From Mycetocola saprophilus (GTDB lineage: Bacteria > Actinomycetota > Actinomycetes > Actinomycetales > Microbacteriaceae): a DNA stretch of 64,000 nt. The translations under genes were made by a program, and so were the position numbers. This document shows, in pieces, positions 24,207 to 32,742 of the stretch; within the stretch, counting starts at the first letter, position 1, and each line of letters opens with the position of its first letter. The notes beneath the pieces are model-generated. The model was given only the letters and a program-made list of their open reading frames with translations. It was not told the origin of the DNA and did no database searches. The stretch is taken from positions 868,001 to 932,000 of the forward strand of contig NZ_JOEC01000002.1 in assembly GCF_000718085.1 (NCBI RefSeq), in the 5' to 3' direction.

Positions 24207-25433
24207 CTATCCTTCGGTCGCAAATGACACGGGCATTGTGATCCGGGTGGTTATCAGCGATATGGCAGCGGACACACCTAACACCACCGCGAAGCAGAGA
24301 ACGGCGCCGGGGAGACCGATGCCGTCCACAAGGTAACCGGTGGACACGGGGAGGATCGCCGCGGGAATGTACCCGGAGATGTTTAGCACGGAATTTGATT
24401 CCGCTCGACGCGCCGAGGGAATGCGGGTTGCGATCAGGGTGAGACCCCCGAGCTGTCCGGTACCCTGTGCACTTCCGGCGAGGATGGCCGCGATTAAAAA
24501 CAGCGCGGACGAGTTGACAAGCGTCACAGACAGAGCCAAACACACCATTGCGGCAATCGCGCAGAGCGAGCTGAGCGCGAGATGAGACCGTGAGCTCATC
24601 CTCGACAAGGCAAACTGCACCCCGGTGGCGGTGAGGAACATGACACACGCGACCGCTCCGGATAGGAGGGGACTCGAGGAGCCGTCAATGTGGGCGAGTG
24701 TCGAGGGTCCCAGAGACAGCACAAACGAGGTCGCGGTAATGCCCGGGGCAAACGCGGCTACACCCCACATCAGTTCACGTCGACGATTGGCCGGTGGAGC
24801 CGGCCACGACCAGCGTCGATTGGCCGGTCCATCTCGAGGCGCCGGCGTGTGTCGAGCGGGGAGGAAAAACACGAGGATGAGGGCCGCCGTGGTGAGCACA
24901 AGAACCACGGTAAACACCCAGCGCTGGTAGTCGGTGGTGATCCGAGTGATTCCACCGGAGAGCAGCGGGCCGAGCGCGGATCCAAACACCATCGATGTGG
25001 ATGCGATTAGCGAACCCGAGTGTTTTCGTGTGGCCGGGGCAAGATCTACGACCGCCGCCATTCCCGCGCTTACCGCGGCTCCCACCGCGACCCCGGCAAA
25101 CAGCCGCGCGACCAGTAGCCAGACAATATTCGGCGCGTAGAGAAACAACACGCTCGCCAGAATGGCGGCGGCAATACCCGGAAGCAGGACCACACGGCGT
25201 CCAAAGCGGTCGGCGATCCGGCCACCCACGCTGAGAACTCCGATCAGCCCCACCATATAGGCGGCAAACACGACGGTCAGGGTACCTGAGGAAAACCCCC
25301 AGGCGTTTTGCCACAGCACGTAGAGCGGGGTGGGGGCGTTCGACAGGACAAAGACGGCAACCACCGTTGCACCCGCCGTCAGTGACCACCTCAGGGTGGA
25401 ACTATCACTCTCTTGTTTGACCCGTGTTGCCAT
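24207..25433 (-). CDS. MFS transporter (drug/quinone efflux-like)
   Basis: A 408-residue, 12-helix carrier. LSNAPTPLYVLWQNAWGFSSGTLTVVFAAYMVGLIGVLSVGGRIADRFGRR carries the first helix and the canonical MFS loop 2-3. It is followed without a gap by the quinone-reductase-like gene, an arrangement common in electrophile and quinone resistance. The ATG at 25433 has GGAAGGA 9 nt upstream; an in-frame ATG at 25458-25460 is an alternative. An 18-of-20 palindrome 27 bp upstream of the chosen start is the likely operator of this two-gene unit. Confidence 0.88.
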   Translation of the reverse strand: MATRVKQESDSSTLRWSLTAGATVVAVFVLSNAPTPLYVLWQNAWGFSSGTLTVVFAAYMVGLIGVLSVGGRIADRFGRRVVLLPGIAAAILASVLFLYAPNIVWLLVARLFAGVAVGAAVSAGMAAVVDLAPATRKHSGSLIASTSMVFGSALGPLLSGGITRITTDYQRWVFTVVLVLTTAALILVFFLPARHTPAPRDGPANRRWSWPAPPANRRRELMWGVAAFAPGITATSFVLSLGPSTLAHIDGSSSPLLSGAVACVMFLTATGVQFALSRMSSRSHLALSSLCAIAAMVCLALSVTLVNSSALFLIAAILAGSAQGTGQLGGLTLIATRIPSARRAESNSVLNISGYIPAAILPVSTGYLVDGIGLPGAVLCFAVVLGVSAAISLITTRITMPVSFATEG

Positions 25434-25460
25434 GATGGGTTTTCCTTCCGCAAGCGACAT

Positions 25461-25480
25461 AGTACGTAAATTTTCGTACT
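25461..25480. promoter_or_regulatory. operator palindrome of the MFS-oxidoreductase operon
   Basis: AGTACG-T-AAATTT-T-CGTACT, palindromic at 18 of 20 positions. The GTAC half-sites resemble operators of HxlR/DUF24 redox regulators; no regulator gene is adjacent. Confidence 0.6.
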
Positions 25481-25645
25481 TTCCTCACGGTAGCGACGAT
25501 GAGCCAATTAGCCCACCTTTTTGACCGCCATGACCGGCACGGACGATTGGGCGTCGTCGTAGGGGTAATCGCGTGCTCAGAAAAGACCGTTGTGCCAACG
25601 CTAGTTGTGGGCGCTCATTCAGCCGGGGCGCACTACTGTGGGCAC

Positions 25646-26479
25646 ATGAGCAACCTCATCAGCGCGGCCGAGCTGGCCGCCCTTCTGGAATCCGAAACCC
25701 CCATTCGTGTGCTGGATGTGCGTTGGCGGCTGGACAAGCCCGATGGCCACGACGACTACCTGGCCGGACACATCCCCGGTGCCGTGTACGTCAACCTGGA
25801 CACCGAGCTGGCCGATCCCGACGGGGATCCCGCGCTCGGACGGCACCCGCTGCCGACCCTGGACATCCTCAACACCGCCGTGACCCGCTGGGGGCTGAAC
25901 CCCGGGGACACCGTGGTGGCGTACGACACGTTCGCCTCGCTGCCCGCGGCGCGTGCCTGGTGGGTACTAGCCGACGCCGGATTTGTTACCCTCCGGGTCC
26001 TGGACGGGGGCCTTGCCGCCTGGACCGCCGACGAGAGGGCGCTGGAAACCGGAGAGGTCACGCCCGAACCTGGGACCCTGGTGCTCACCAAGCTCGGCCA
26101 GAACGCCGTCCTGGATGCCGATGCGGCCGCATCCCTGGCAACCTCGGGCGTGCTGATCGACTCGCGGGCGGGGGAGCGCTTCCGCGGCGAGAGCGAACCG
26201 ATGGACCCCCGCGCCGGACACATTCCCGGTGCCGTTAACGTCCCCTCGGGAACCTACCTGGACAACGGCCATTTCCTGGATCCCGAGCGTCTGCGCGCGG
26301 TCTTCGCCGGCGTCGGTGCCGTACCCGGAGCGCAGATCGGAACCACCTGTGGATCGGGCATCACCGCCGCCCACACGGCCCTGGCCCTGGCCGAGGCGGG
26401 ACTGCCCGCGGCGATCTTCGCCGGATCTTGGAGCGCCTGGTCCCGCGATCCCCAGCGACCGGTGGCCACGGGAGCGTAG
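25646..26479 (+). CDS. thiosulfate/3-mercaptopyruvate sulfurtransferase (tandem rhodanese)
   Basis: A 277-residue protein with two rhodanese domains. The inactive N-terminal domain (1-130) has GHIPGAVYVNLDTEL and YDTFASLPAARAWWVL; the catalytic domain carries Cys235 in TCGSGITAAH and the fold motif GHIPGAVNVPSG. It moves sulfane sulfur from thiosulfate or mercaptopyruvate to thiol or cyanide acceptors. The loop CGSGIT fits 3-mercaptopyruvate sulfurtransferases, but substrate is not certain. TACTGT lies exactly 6 nt before the ATG (leaderless). A second, catalytically degenerate paralogue is encoded at 49395-50216. Confidence 0.93.
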   Translation: MSNLISAAELAALLESETPIRVLDVRWRLDKPDGHDDYLAGHIPGAVYVNLDTELADPDGDPALGRHPLPTLDILNTAVTRWGLNPGDTVVAYDTFASLPAARAWWVLADAGFVTLRVLDGGLAAWTADERALETGEVTPEPGTLVLTKLGQNAVLDADAAASLATSGVLIDSRAGERFRGESEPMDPRAGHIPGAVNVPSGTYLDNGHFLDPERLRAVFAGVGAVPGAQIGTTCGSGITAAHTALALAEAGLPAAIFAGSWSAWSRDPQRPVATGA

Positions 26480-26495
26480 TTCCTTTCACCAAAAC

Positions 26496-26529
26496 CCCGC
26501 CGCTACGTGAACCGTAGCGGCGGGTTTTT
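26496..26529. terminator. bidirectional terminator
   Basis: Stem CCCGCCGCTACG / CGTAGCGGCGGG, loop TGAAC, followed by TTTTT on the plus strand and preceded by AAAA, so it can end both convergent genes. Confidence 0.92.
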
Positions 26530-26542
26530 ACCAAAAGGGAGA

Positions 26543-28240
26543 CTAGCCTCGCTGAGCGCGACGGCGGATGGTCAGCCCGATCCCCGCGAGCAGCGCCAGT
26601 CCGGCCACCAGAGTCATCGGCAGAACTCCCCCTGCTCCGGTTGAGGCGAGGCCCGGCGGTGTCGACGGCGTGGGCGTCGGCGATCCCGGCGGCGTGGTGG
26701 GCGGCACCGTCGGGGTAGCCGGCGGGGTCGTGGGGGTCGGCGGGACCGACGGCGGATCGGAGGGGACCGGCGGCTGCGTGGGCAGGTTGACGATGTTGCC
26801 CAGCGCGATCTCCTGATGAGTTGCATCCACGTTCCAGGTCAGCACATCGGTCAGCCGCTCGAAGCCCTCCGGCGCGCGCGTCTCCTCGAGACGGTACTGC
26901 CCCCACGGCAGCCCGCTCACCGAGAGCTCGCCCACCGCGGGATTTTCATCACCAGCACCGTTATCGACGATGCGGGTGACGGTCCCATCGGGGGAGGTCA
27001 GGGCCCACTCGGAGCCGGCGAGACGCTGAGAATCGCGGTCCACCTTATTCCAGGTCACCGAACCGAGCTTGGCCGTGTTGGTGACCGTGCAGGCGACAAA
27101 ATCTCCCACCGATACCCCCAGCGTCACGCTGGGACTGGTACCCGACGCCGTCAGCTGATCGGCGGGTACGGGCGTCCCATTTCGGGTGCAGGCCCACTGA
27201 GTGCGGTAGTGATCCAGCGTGGCATCGGCATCGCCCGAGATCTTTTCGGCAAAGGTGACGCGGGTGCCCTCAACCTGGGTCAGGATGGTTGATTCACCCG
27301 TGGTTACCCCGGCCTCGGTTCCGGCGGTGGTGGCGGTGCCGATGGTGGCACCGGTGGAGGTTTCGGTTGTAGAGACCGTGAACTGGTCGGCGGGGGCGTA
27401 CCGACTCTCCACCACCTTGGTGGCCTGAACCTTGGAGAACATCACCCCGAATGCCATGCCCTGCCGGGTGGTGGCCACATTGCCCACCGGATCGTTGTCA
27501 TTGTGCAGTGCAATGCTCACCCGGGTGGGGCTTTGAGTCGAGGTGACGATATCTCCGGCGTTACGCACTCCCTGTCCCATACAGGTCACCTGAGTGGTGT
27601 CGAGGCCCGTGAGCTGCGCCCCACAGGCGGGCTGGTAGCCTGCGGGCGTGATATTCGCGATCTGGGTGATCGGAGAGGTCGAGGTGAATCGCAGACCCTC
27701 GTACTTATTACTAGATTCCGCATCGGCCATCACAAACGCATATCCTGCGGTCTGCGGAACCCCTTTGTGCGACACCGAGATGTTATCCAGAGTGACCTCG
27801 CCGAGCCACCCGCCATTGCGCCCGGGTACCTGGTAAAGCGCAGGCTTGCCCGGGGTGCCCACGTAGGCGCTGTTGCCGATCGGAGTGCCCGACCAGGTGG
27901 GGAATGCAACCGGAGCGAGGGGGCGCAGGCCGTCGGCTCCCGCGGCAAGCTTGGCGGTAAAGCTCATGGTGAGCCCACCGGGAAGATCCACCGACATGGC
28001 CTGTCCCTGCGGGGACTGCGCCTGGGTCGAGTCGAACTGTGCCATATCAATCCAGCAGATCGTCTCGGCCAGGGGACCGCCCGTGCCGTAACCGCAACCC
28101 TGCGGCTGTGGTTCGGCTGCCTGAACGGATGCGGGGGCGGCAAGGCCAATCGACAGCGCCGCAAGCGCCGCCACGATGCCGCCGCTCAGCAGCCTGCGTG
28201 CCGACAGCCGTTTTCGAGAAGAGCGATTCACAAGGGTCAT
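26543..28240 (-). CDS. LAXTG-anchored surface protein with SpaA-like domain
   Basis: A 565-residue secreted protein. The signal peptide covers about 1-42 (RLLSGGIVAALAALSIGLAAPASVQA). An N-terminal adhesin-like region contains CGYGTGGPLAETICWIDM. A prealbumin-like SpaA module (SVTWNKVDRDSQRLAGSEWAL, YRLEETRAPEGF) sits near 430-510. A Pro/Thr stalk leads to the sorting signal LASTG at 531-535, a hydrophobic helix and RRRAQRG. LAXTG is the class E sortase motif of actinobacteria, so it should be covalently attached to peptidoglycan. The start at 28240 has no clear ribosome site. It lies downstream of the Bat-type operon with a 168-bp hairpin-rich gap. Confidence 0.88.
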   Translation of the reverse strand: MTLVNRSSRKRLSARRLLSGGIVAALAALSIGLAAPASVQAAEPQPQGCGYGTGGPLAETICWIDMAQFDSTQAQSPQGQAMSVDLPGGLTMSFTAKLAAGADGLRPLAPVAFPTWSGTPIGNSAYVGTPGKPALYQVPGRNGGWLGEVTLDNISVSHKGVPQTAGYAFVMADAESSNKYEGLRFTSTSPITQIANITPAGYQPACGAQLTGLDTTQVTCMGQGVRNAGDIVTSTQSPTRVSIALHNDNDPVGNVATTRQGMAFGVMFSKVQATKVVESRYAPADQFTVSTTETSTGATIGTATTAGTEAGVTTGESTILTQVEGTRVTFAEKISGDADATLDHYRTQWACTRNGTPVPADQLTASGTSPSVTLGVSVGDFVACTVTNTAKLGSVTWNKVDRDSQRLAGSEWALTSPDGTVTRIVDNGAGDENPAVGELSVSGLPWGQYRLEETRAPEGFERLTDVLTWNVDATHQEIALGNIVNLPTQPPVPSDPPSVPPTPTTPPATPTVPPTTPPGSPTPTPSTPPGLASTGAGGVLPMTLVAGLALLAGIGLTIRRRAQRG

Positions 28241-28285
28241 GTACTGAGTGTCCAGTCTGTAGATGAGGGGCCCCATCGATAACGA

Positions 28286-28402
28286 CGTTGTGCCCCGCGA
28301 CGCATGCAGGGGGCATGCTTGGGGCACAACGCCGGAACCGGAATTTGGGGCCGGTTCACACAACAGGATCCATCCGTCCCGGTTTTATGACGGGGAAACC
28401 GG
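28286..28402. terminator. cluster of three hairpins between operon and surface-protein gene
   Basis: CGTTGTGCCCC / GGGGCACAACG (28286-28331) enclosing two GCATGC boxes, then GAACCGG / CCGGTTC (28335-28357), then CCGGTTT / AAACCGG (28379-28402). The last lies just past the stop of the gene at 28409 and may end the operon. Confidence 0.6.
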
Positions 28403-28408
28403 AAATTA

Positions 28409-29506
28409 TTACTGTCCGAATGTTTTGAGCTTGGCGATGAACTCGTCCCGCTTGTCGGAACCGAGCAGTTCGTAGCCGCGGGCCGAGATTTGGATGCCCT
28501 CAAGCGGCGTACCGTCGCGGGCCGACTGCCCCTCCCGCTCGGTGCGGAAGGTTCCGGTCGGGTCTTTGGAGAGATCGAAAATGCGCACGTCGACGTAGAA
28601 ATTAATCTGGCGATCCACCGAAACCATCGCCCACGTGTGCTGCTGATCGGGATTCGCGCTGCCGTAGAAACGCTCCAGGTTGCCGGGATCGGGCTGAAAG
28701 CTGGGGTCACTCGTCACGACGGTCCGGGAGACGCCGTTCTGCATCATCACCCGGGTCACCACGTCCCGGAGTCGGCGCTTGTCGGCCACCGACTGCATCG
28801 GGCGATCACTCGTCCAGACCGGTCCGCTGAAGTCCACCAGCATCGACTCGCCCCCGTACCCGTTGCGGTTATTGCGCAGGGTGTTTTTGCCGTGCATCGT
28901 CCAGGTGATGCCGAACTCGGTGCTGAGGGCCGCCCGTAATTTGGCGTTGAGATCGTCGGTGCGCGCGATGTCCTCCTCGAGCGAGGGCTTCTCCAGGATC
29001 TCCGCGGGATCGACCCCGCGGATCCCCGGATAGGCGTTCCATTTACGCTGCTCGGCGGTCTTATAGTCGTCGTAGTTTCCGCTCTGGGCACTCTCCAGCG
29101 CGGACACCGAGCCGACCGTGGCCACGTTCACCACCAGCGTCACGACCAGCGCGATGGTCCCCAGTCGGCGACCGCGCGGACCCACCAGAATCACGACGGC
29201 CGCGATCAGCATCAGGACCTGCACGGTGATCGCGCCCACCGTGAAGTAGTAGCTGCCGGCGCCGGGCAGCAGCAACCGGAACAGCAGCCACAGCGCGTGC
29301 GCGATGACGATGGCCCCAAAAATTTTTGCCGTCCGCGACGAGGGCGGCCGCGGCACCGGAATCGCCGGTGCCGCAGGTGCGGGCAGCGGGGGTGCCGCCG
29401 GGTGCATCAGCCGAGATACCCGGCTATTGCCCCGGTAACCGCCGGGCGGCGGGGGCGGCGGCGCGCCCTCGCTACCACCCAGGTAGGGATCGTTGCCGGC
29501 TACCAT
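28409..29506 (-). CDS. proline-rich membrane protein of unknown function, last gene of Bat-type operon
   Basis: A 365-residue protein. Residues 1-58 are Pro/Ala/Gly-rich and probably disordered; three helices follow at about 62-80, 86-108 and 115-135; the remaining 230 residues form a soluble domain with no family I recognise (EFGITWTMHGKNTLRNN, TWAMVSVDRQINFYVDVRIF). The start overlaps the end of the TPR-like gene (ATGGTAG), so translation is coupled. The context suggests a partner of the MoxR/vWA machinery at the membrane; function is otherwise unknown. Confidence 0.8.
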   Translation of the reverse strand: MVAGNDPYLGGSEGAPPPPPPGGYRGNSRVSRLMHPAAPPLPAPAAPAIPVPRPPSSRTAKIFGAIVIAHALWLLFRLLLPGAGSYYFTVGAITVQVLMLIAAVVILVGPRGRRLGTIALVVTLVVNVATVGSVSALESAQSGNYDDYKTAEQRKWNAYPGIRGVDPAEILEKPSLEEDIARTDDLNAKLRAALSTEFGITWTMHGKNTLRNNRNGYGGESMLVDFSGPVWTSDRPMQSVADKRRLRDVVTRVMMQNGVSRTVVTSDPSFQPDPGNLERFYGSANPDQQHTWAMVSVDRQINFYVDVRIFDLSKDPTGTFRTEREGQSARDGTPLEGIQISARGYELLGSDKRDEFIAKLKTFGQ

Positions 29507-30264
29507 GGTCGCTCCGTATCCGGGTTGCCACCCTGGTCGGTGCCGCCGTTGCCGCGCTCCTGATCGCCCTGCTCGAGCTGCTTCTTGAGCTTCTCCAGCT
29601 GATCATCCGAAGGGCCGGGCGGGGGTGGCGGCGTCTCCTCCGGGGGCGGCGGCGGGGAATCCGAGCCGTCACCCTGCTCGGGCGGCGGGGGCGGCAGAAT
29701 CTTGCCGCGAATCGACTCCTCGGTGGTGGTGAGGCTCGAATCCATGCTGCGCGAGGGGTCGGAGGACGCCCGATCCGCCTCGGGGGTGCGGCAATTCGGC
29801 GAGGTCTCCACGATGGTTTTCAGCGCCTCCTGATAGAACTTCTGCCCGCCGGCCACGTCCTTGTCCTGGGTGGCTCGATCCCCCTGACGCTCAATCACCA
29901 TCGCCAGGTTGATCCGCACCGTGCAGATCGCCAGGCCCGGGGTGCGCGGCAGCGCCGCCTCCAGCTGCTCCCGAGACTCCTTGAGGAGTCCGTCCTCGGC
30001 CAGTCCCACACTCAGGTCGAAGGGGGCCTTGAACGGTTCGAAGATGTTCACGGGTGCGAGTCCACGCGCGGCCGCCGCGCTCTCCGAGTAGCGCTCGGCG
30101 TGCACGTTGAGCAGGGCCAGGTGCGCAAACGCGTAGATGCTGAGGATCTTGATCACCAGCAGCAATCCCGCCAGCACAAACGGGATCGCCCCGACCGTGG
30201 TCCACAGCCGCACGCGGGCCCGCCGCAGGTTGCGCTCGGCTACCGTGCGCGTCGTTGTGGACAT
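29500..30264 (-). CDS. membrane-anchored TPR-like protein with proline-rich tail (BatC-like position)
   Basis: A 254-residue protein: one N-terminal helix (FVLAGLLLVIKILSIYAFAHLALL, 29-52), a helical region that reads like degenerate tetratricopeptide repeats (KESREQLEAALPRTPGLAICTVRINLAMVIERQGD), then a Pro-rich acidic tail with several PPPPP runs and a charged helix LEKLKKQLEQGDQE. It occupies the place of the TPR protein (BatB/BatC type) found in aerotolerance operons. Its ATG overlaps the preceding stop (TGATG) and its own 3' end overlaps the next gene by 7 bp. Confidence 0.8.
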   Translation of the reverse strand: MSTTTRTVAERNLRRARVRLWTTVGAIPFVLAGLLLVIKILSIYAFAHLALLNVHAERYSESAAAARGLAPVNIFEPFKAPFDLSVGLAEDGLLKESREQLEAALPRTPGLAICTVRINLAMVIERQGDRATQDKDVAGGQKFYQEALKTIVETSPNCRTPEADRASSDPSRSMDSSLTTTEESIRGKILPPPPPEQGDGSDSPPPPPEETPPPPPGPSDDQLEKLKKQLEQGDQERGNGGTDQGGNPDTERPW

Positions 30265-31268
30265 CAGCGTTCCTTCCCCGCCGTGAGAGCACCGCGGCGC
30301 AGGCGGATCAGCTGAGCCAGGGCGTTCGCCATCTCGACACTCAGCAGGGCGACGAGCAGGCCCGCCGCATACGGATACAGTTCGATTGCCGTGCCCACGT
30401 GTCCTCCCGTGCTCGCGGTGCCCGAGGTGGTGGCCGGAGGCTCGGGGAGGTCCAGCGGCTTGCCGGGCTCACGCAGTTCGTATTTCACTCCGAGCTGCTG
30501 GGCGATGGTGCGCAGGTTGTCCTGATCGATGACCGCGAGCGCGGGCTGCCCCTGATACTCGATGTAGGGGGCCTCGCCACCGTCCACGGTGCCCGTGGTC
30601 TGGCGCATCTTGCCACCCTGCTGCGTCCCGTATCCGAGAACCCTGCCGCCATCGGTGAGCTTGGCGGAGTCGGCGAAAGACTCGGGGGTGGAATCCACCG
30701 TCTGCTCGCCGTCGCCAAAGTAGAACACCAGGCGACCGCGCGCCTCGGTGGAGTTACGGATCAGTTCCAGCGCGTCCTTCAGCAGCGTGGCGGCCACCCC
30801 GATGCTGCTTCCGCGCGAGTTCTGGGTTACCTCGGGGGTGAGCCCCTCTACCGCCGAACTGAGTGCGGTGGTGTCGGCGGTGATGGGTACCCGCATCTCG
30901 GCCTCACGGTCGAAGGTGATCAGGCCGAAGCGGGCGCCGGGATAGCGGTCCATGATCGCTCGGATGTCCTTCTTGACCGCGTCCAGCCGGGGTTGATGAT
31001 CGCTCCCCCAATCCTCGGCGATCGAGCTCGCGGTGGTATCCACCACGAGCAGCACATCGGTGTTGGCGCTCAGGGTTTCGGCGCTGCCACCGGGCAGTCC
31101 CGGTCGTAGCAGGATCGTGGCCAGCAGGATCGCCATGCCGATGCGCCCCACCCAGCGCCAGCGTTCGGCCGGGGCGGCGGATCGACCCAGCCCGATACTC
31201 GCGATCACGACGAGCGGAATCAGGAACACCAGTAGCAGGGCCGGGTGGAGAACCGGTTGAAAAATCAC
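30264..31268 (-). CDS. von Willebrand factor A domain membrane protein (BatB-like)
   Basis: A 334-residue protein with two N-terminal helices (ALLLVFLIPLVVIASIGLG, VGRIGMAILLATILLRP), a vWA domain from about 70 to 270 and a C-terminal helix near 300-320. The metal-site motif is DTTAS at 77-81, a DxTxS variant of the usual DxSxS, while the neighbouring paralogue has the classic form. vWA domains bind proteins through a divalent metal. The GTG at 31268 overlaps the upstream stop (GTGA) and has GGAGG 8 nt before it. It is encoded between a second vWA gene and the TPR gene. Confidence 0.88.
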   Translation of the reverse strand: MIFQPVLHPALLLVFLIPLVVIASIGLGRSAAPAERWRWVGRIGMAILLATILLRPGLPGGSAETLSANTDVLLVVDTTASSIAEDWGSDHQPRLDAVKKDIRAIMDRYPGARFGLITFDREAEMRVPITADTTALSSAVEGLTPEVTQNSRGSSIGVAATLLKDALELIRNSTEARGRLVFYFGDGEQTVDSTPESFADSAKLTDGGRVLGYGTQQGGKMRQTTGTVDGGEAPYIEYQGQPALAVIDQDNLRTIAQQLGVKYELREPGKPLDLPEPPATTSGTASTGGHVGTAIELYPYAAGLLVALLSVEMANALAQLIRLRRGALTAGKER

Positions 31269-32254
31269 AGTCGGAACCTCCACACCAGCACCACAAAACC
31301 GCCGCCGGCGAGCAGCAGCGCCACGGACCACGGGGCCGGATCATCGGCGCGGATCACCCGTGGTTCCCCGCGCAGCGCCCGCGCCTGGGAAGACTGCACC
31401 TGGGCGATGATATCGCTCACCGCGGTGGTTGCGCGCAGCGGGTAGTAGGCCCCGCCGGTGCTCTCGGTCGCCGCCCGGAGCGTTTCGGTGTTGCCCGCAT
31501 CGTTCCCGTCCACCGGGTTGAGGGTGAACACCCGAATCTGCTTCTGGGTGGCGTAGCCGGCGGCCTCCTGCAGGCTCACGATCGAGGCACCGTACTCCTC
31601 GTTATCGGTCGCGAAGATCAGCGAGCGGGAACGGTCGGTCTCGATGTGGTCAAAGCGCAACGCGCAGGCGGCCAGCCCGTCGCCGATCAGCGAGGCGCCG
31701 GTGCCGTTGAGCGTTCCCTTCCAGTAGTCGGGGGAGAAATTGGTGTCATCGGTGAGGGATTTTTTCATCGCGGTGAGCTGCTCGCGCACGAGCTGATAGT
31801 CATCGGTGAGCGGGAACACCTGTGCGGCCGAGCTGTTGAAGATCGTCAGCCCGATCCGTTCCCCATCAAACCCCTTGCTGAGTTCCAGGAACGTCTCGAT
31901 GACCTCGGCGTCCACGTCGGTCATCGACCCCGAGACGTCCAGGCACAGCATGATGTCCCGGTTGTGGGACAGCGGACGGGTGACCGATTCGGTGGTGGGG
32001 CGGGCCACCAGGATCCCGCCAAAAACGATCGCCACAAACCCCAGCACCAGGATTCCGGCGAGCAGCCGGGTGCGGGTACGTACCACCGAGGTGAACCGGG
32101 GGAGAGAGCGCAGCCGGTCGGTCCGCGAGACGGCGATCGGATCGGCACCGGTCCGGACGGCGGGGTCATGCCTGCCCAGCAGAATCCCGACGGTAATCGA
32201 GGCCCCGAGAATCACCAGCGTGATCAGTAGCAGCCAGGGGGATGCTAGGTCCAT
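31265..32254 (-). CDS. von Willebrand factor A domain membrane protein (BatA-like)
   Basis: A 329-residue protein with helices at about 5-27 and 64-84, a vWA domain with a complete metal-ion-dependent adhesion site DVSGSM at 106-111, and a final helix at about 308-325 (VALLLAGGGFVVLVWRF). The vWA domain would lie on one membrane face held by the flanking helices. With MoxR and the DUF58 protein it resembles Bat-type complexes thought to act as chaperones or in envelope stress. The start overlaps the preceding gene's stop by 10 bp. Confidence 0.9.
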   Translation of the reverse strand: MDLASPWLLLITLVILGASITVGILLGRHDPAVRTGADPIAVSRTDRLRSLPRFTSVVRTRTRLLAGILVLGFVAIVFGGILVARPTTESVTRPLSHNRDIMLCLDVSGSMTDVDAEVIETFLELSKGFDGERIGLTIFNSSAAQVFPLTDDYQLVREQLTAMKKSLTDDTNFSPDYWKGTLNGTGASLIGDGLAACALRFDHIETDRSRSLIFATDNEEYGASIVSLQEAAGYATQKQIRVFTLNPVDGNDAGNTETLRAATESTGGAYYPLRATTAVSDIIAQVQSSQARALRGEPRVIRADDPAPWSVALLLAGGGFVVLVWRFRL

Positions 32255-32742
32255 GTGTTCACCACCTGACGGGCGATAGCAAGCCCGGCGAGGGGATCCA
32301 CCATGGTATCCGGATCAAACTGGCTGGGGTAGTAGTAGCGCCCGAGCGCATCCAGCAGTACCGGCGAGACCCCGCGGCGCGAGAGCTCGGTGAAGGTCAG
32401 TACCGGTGCCTCCAGCCCGCTGTACTCGTTGACGTAGGAGCGCACCAGGCCGCTCAGCCGGGCGTGCACATCGTGGGGGCGCAGGGTGCCCGCGCGATAC
32501 TCGGATTCGATCTGATCCAGGCGGCCCAGATATTCGGCGCGCAGGGCCCCGTAGGCCTGGGCGGTCAGGACGGCGGGATCGGTGGCCGGGACCGATGGCC
32601 GCCGGGGTGCCTCGACCAGCGGCCGGGTCAGCCGGGCGACAATGAGGACCGCCACCACCACGACCACCACGACCGCGAGCGCCAGGAAAAACCAGCCGGG
32701 CAGGTACTGATACGGCGGGTACAGGTTGTTATCGACGGGCAC
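32245..32742 (-). CDS. single-pass membrane protein in Bat-type operon (DUF4381-like)
   Basis: A 165-residue protein: short N-terminal segment, one strongly hydrophobic helix (WFFLALAVVVVVVVAVLIVA, about 16-35) and a cytosolic helical domain (YGALRAEYLGRLDQIESEYRAGTLRPHDVHARLSGLVRSYV). The position and topology match the small DUF4381-like protein between DUF58 and vWA genes in other MoxR operons; the family call is from context as much as sequence. GTG at 32742 has GGAAG just upstream and overlaps the DUF58 stop by 14 bp. Confidence 0.75.
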   Translation of the reverse strand: MPVDNNLYPPYQYLPGWFFLALAVVVVVVVAVLIVARLTRPLVEAPRRPSVPATDPAVLTAQAYGALRAEYLGRLDQIESEYRAGTLRPHDVHARLSGLVRSYVNEYSGLEAPVLTFTELSRRGVSPVLLDALGRYYYPSQFDPDTMVDPLAGLAIARQVVNTWT

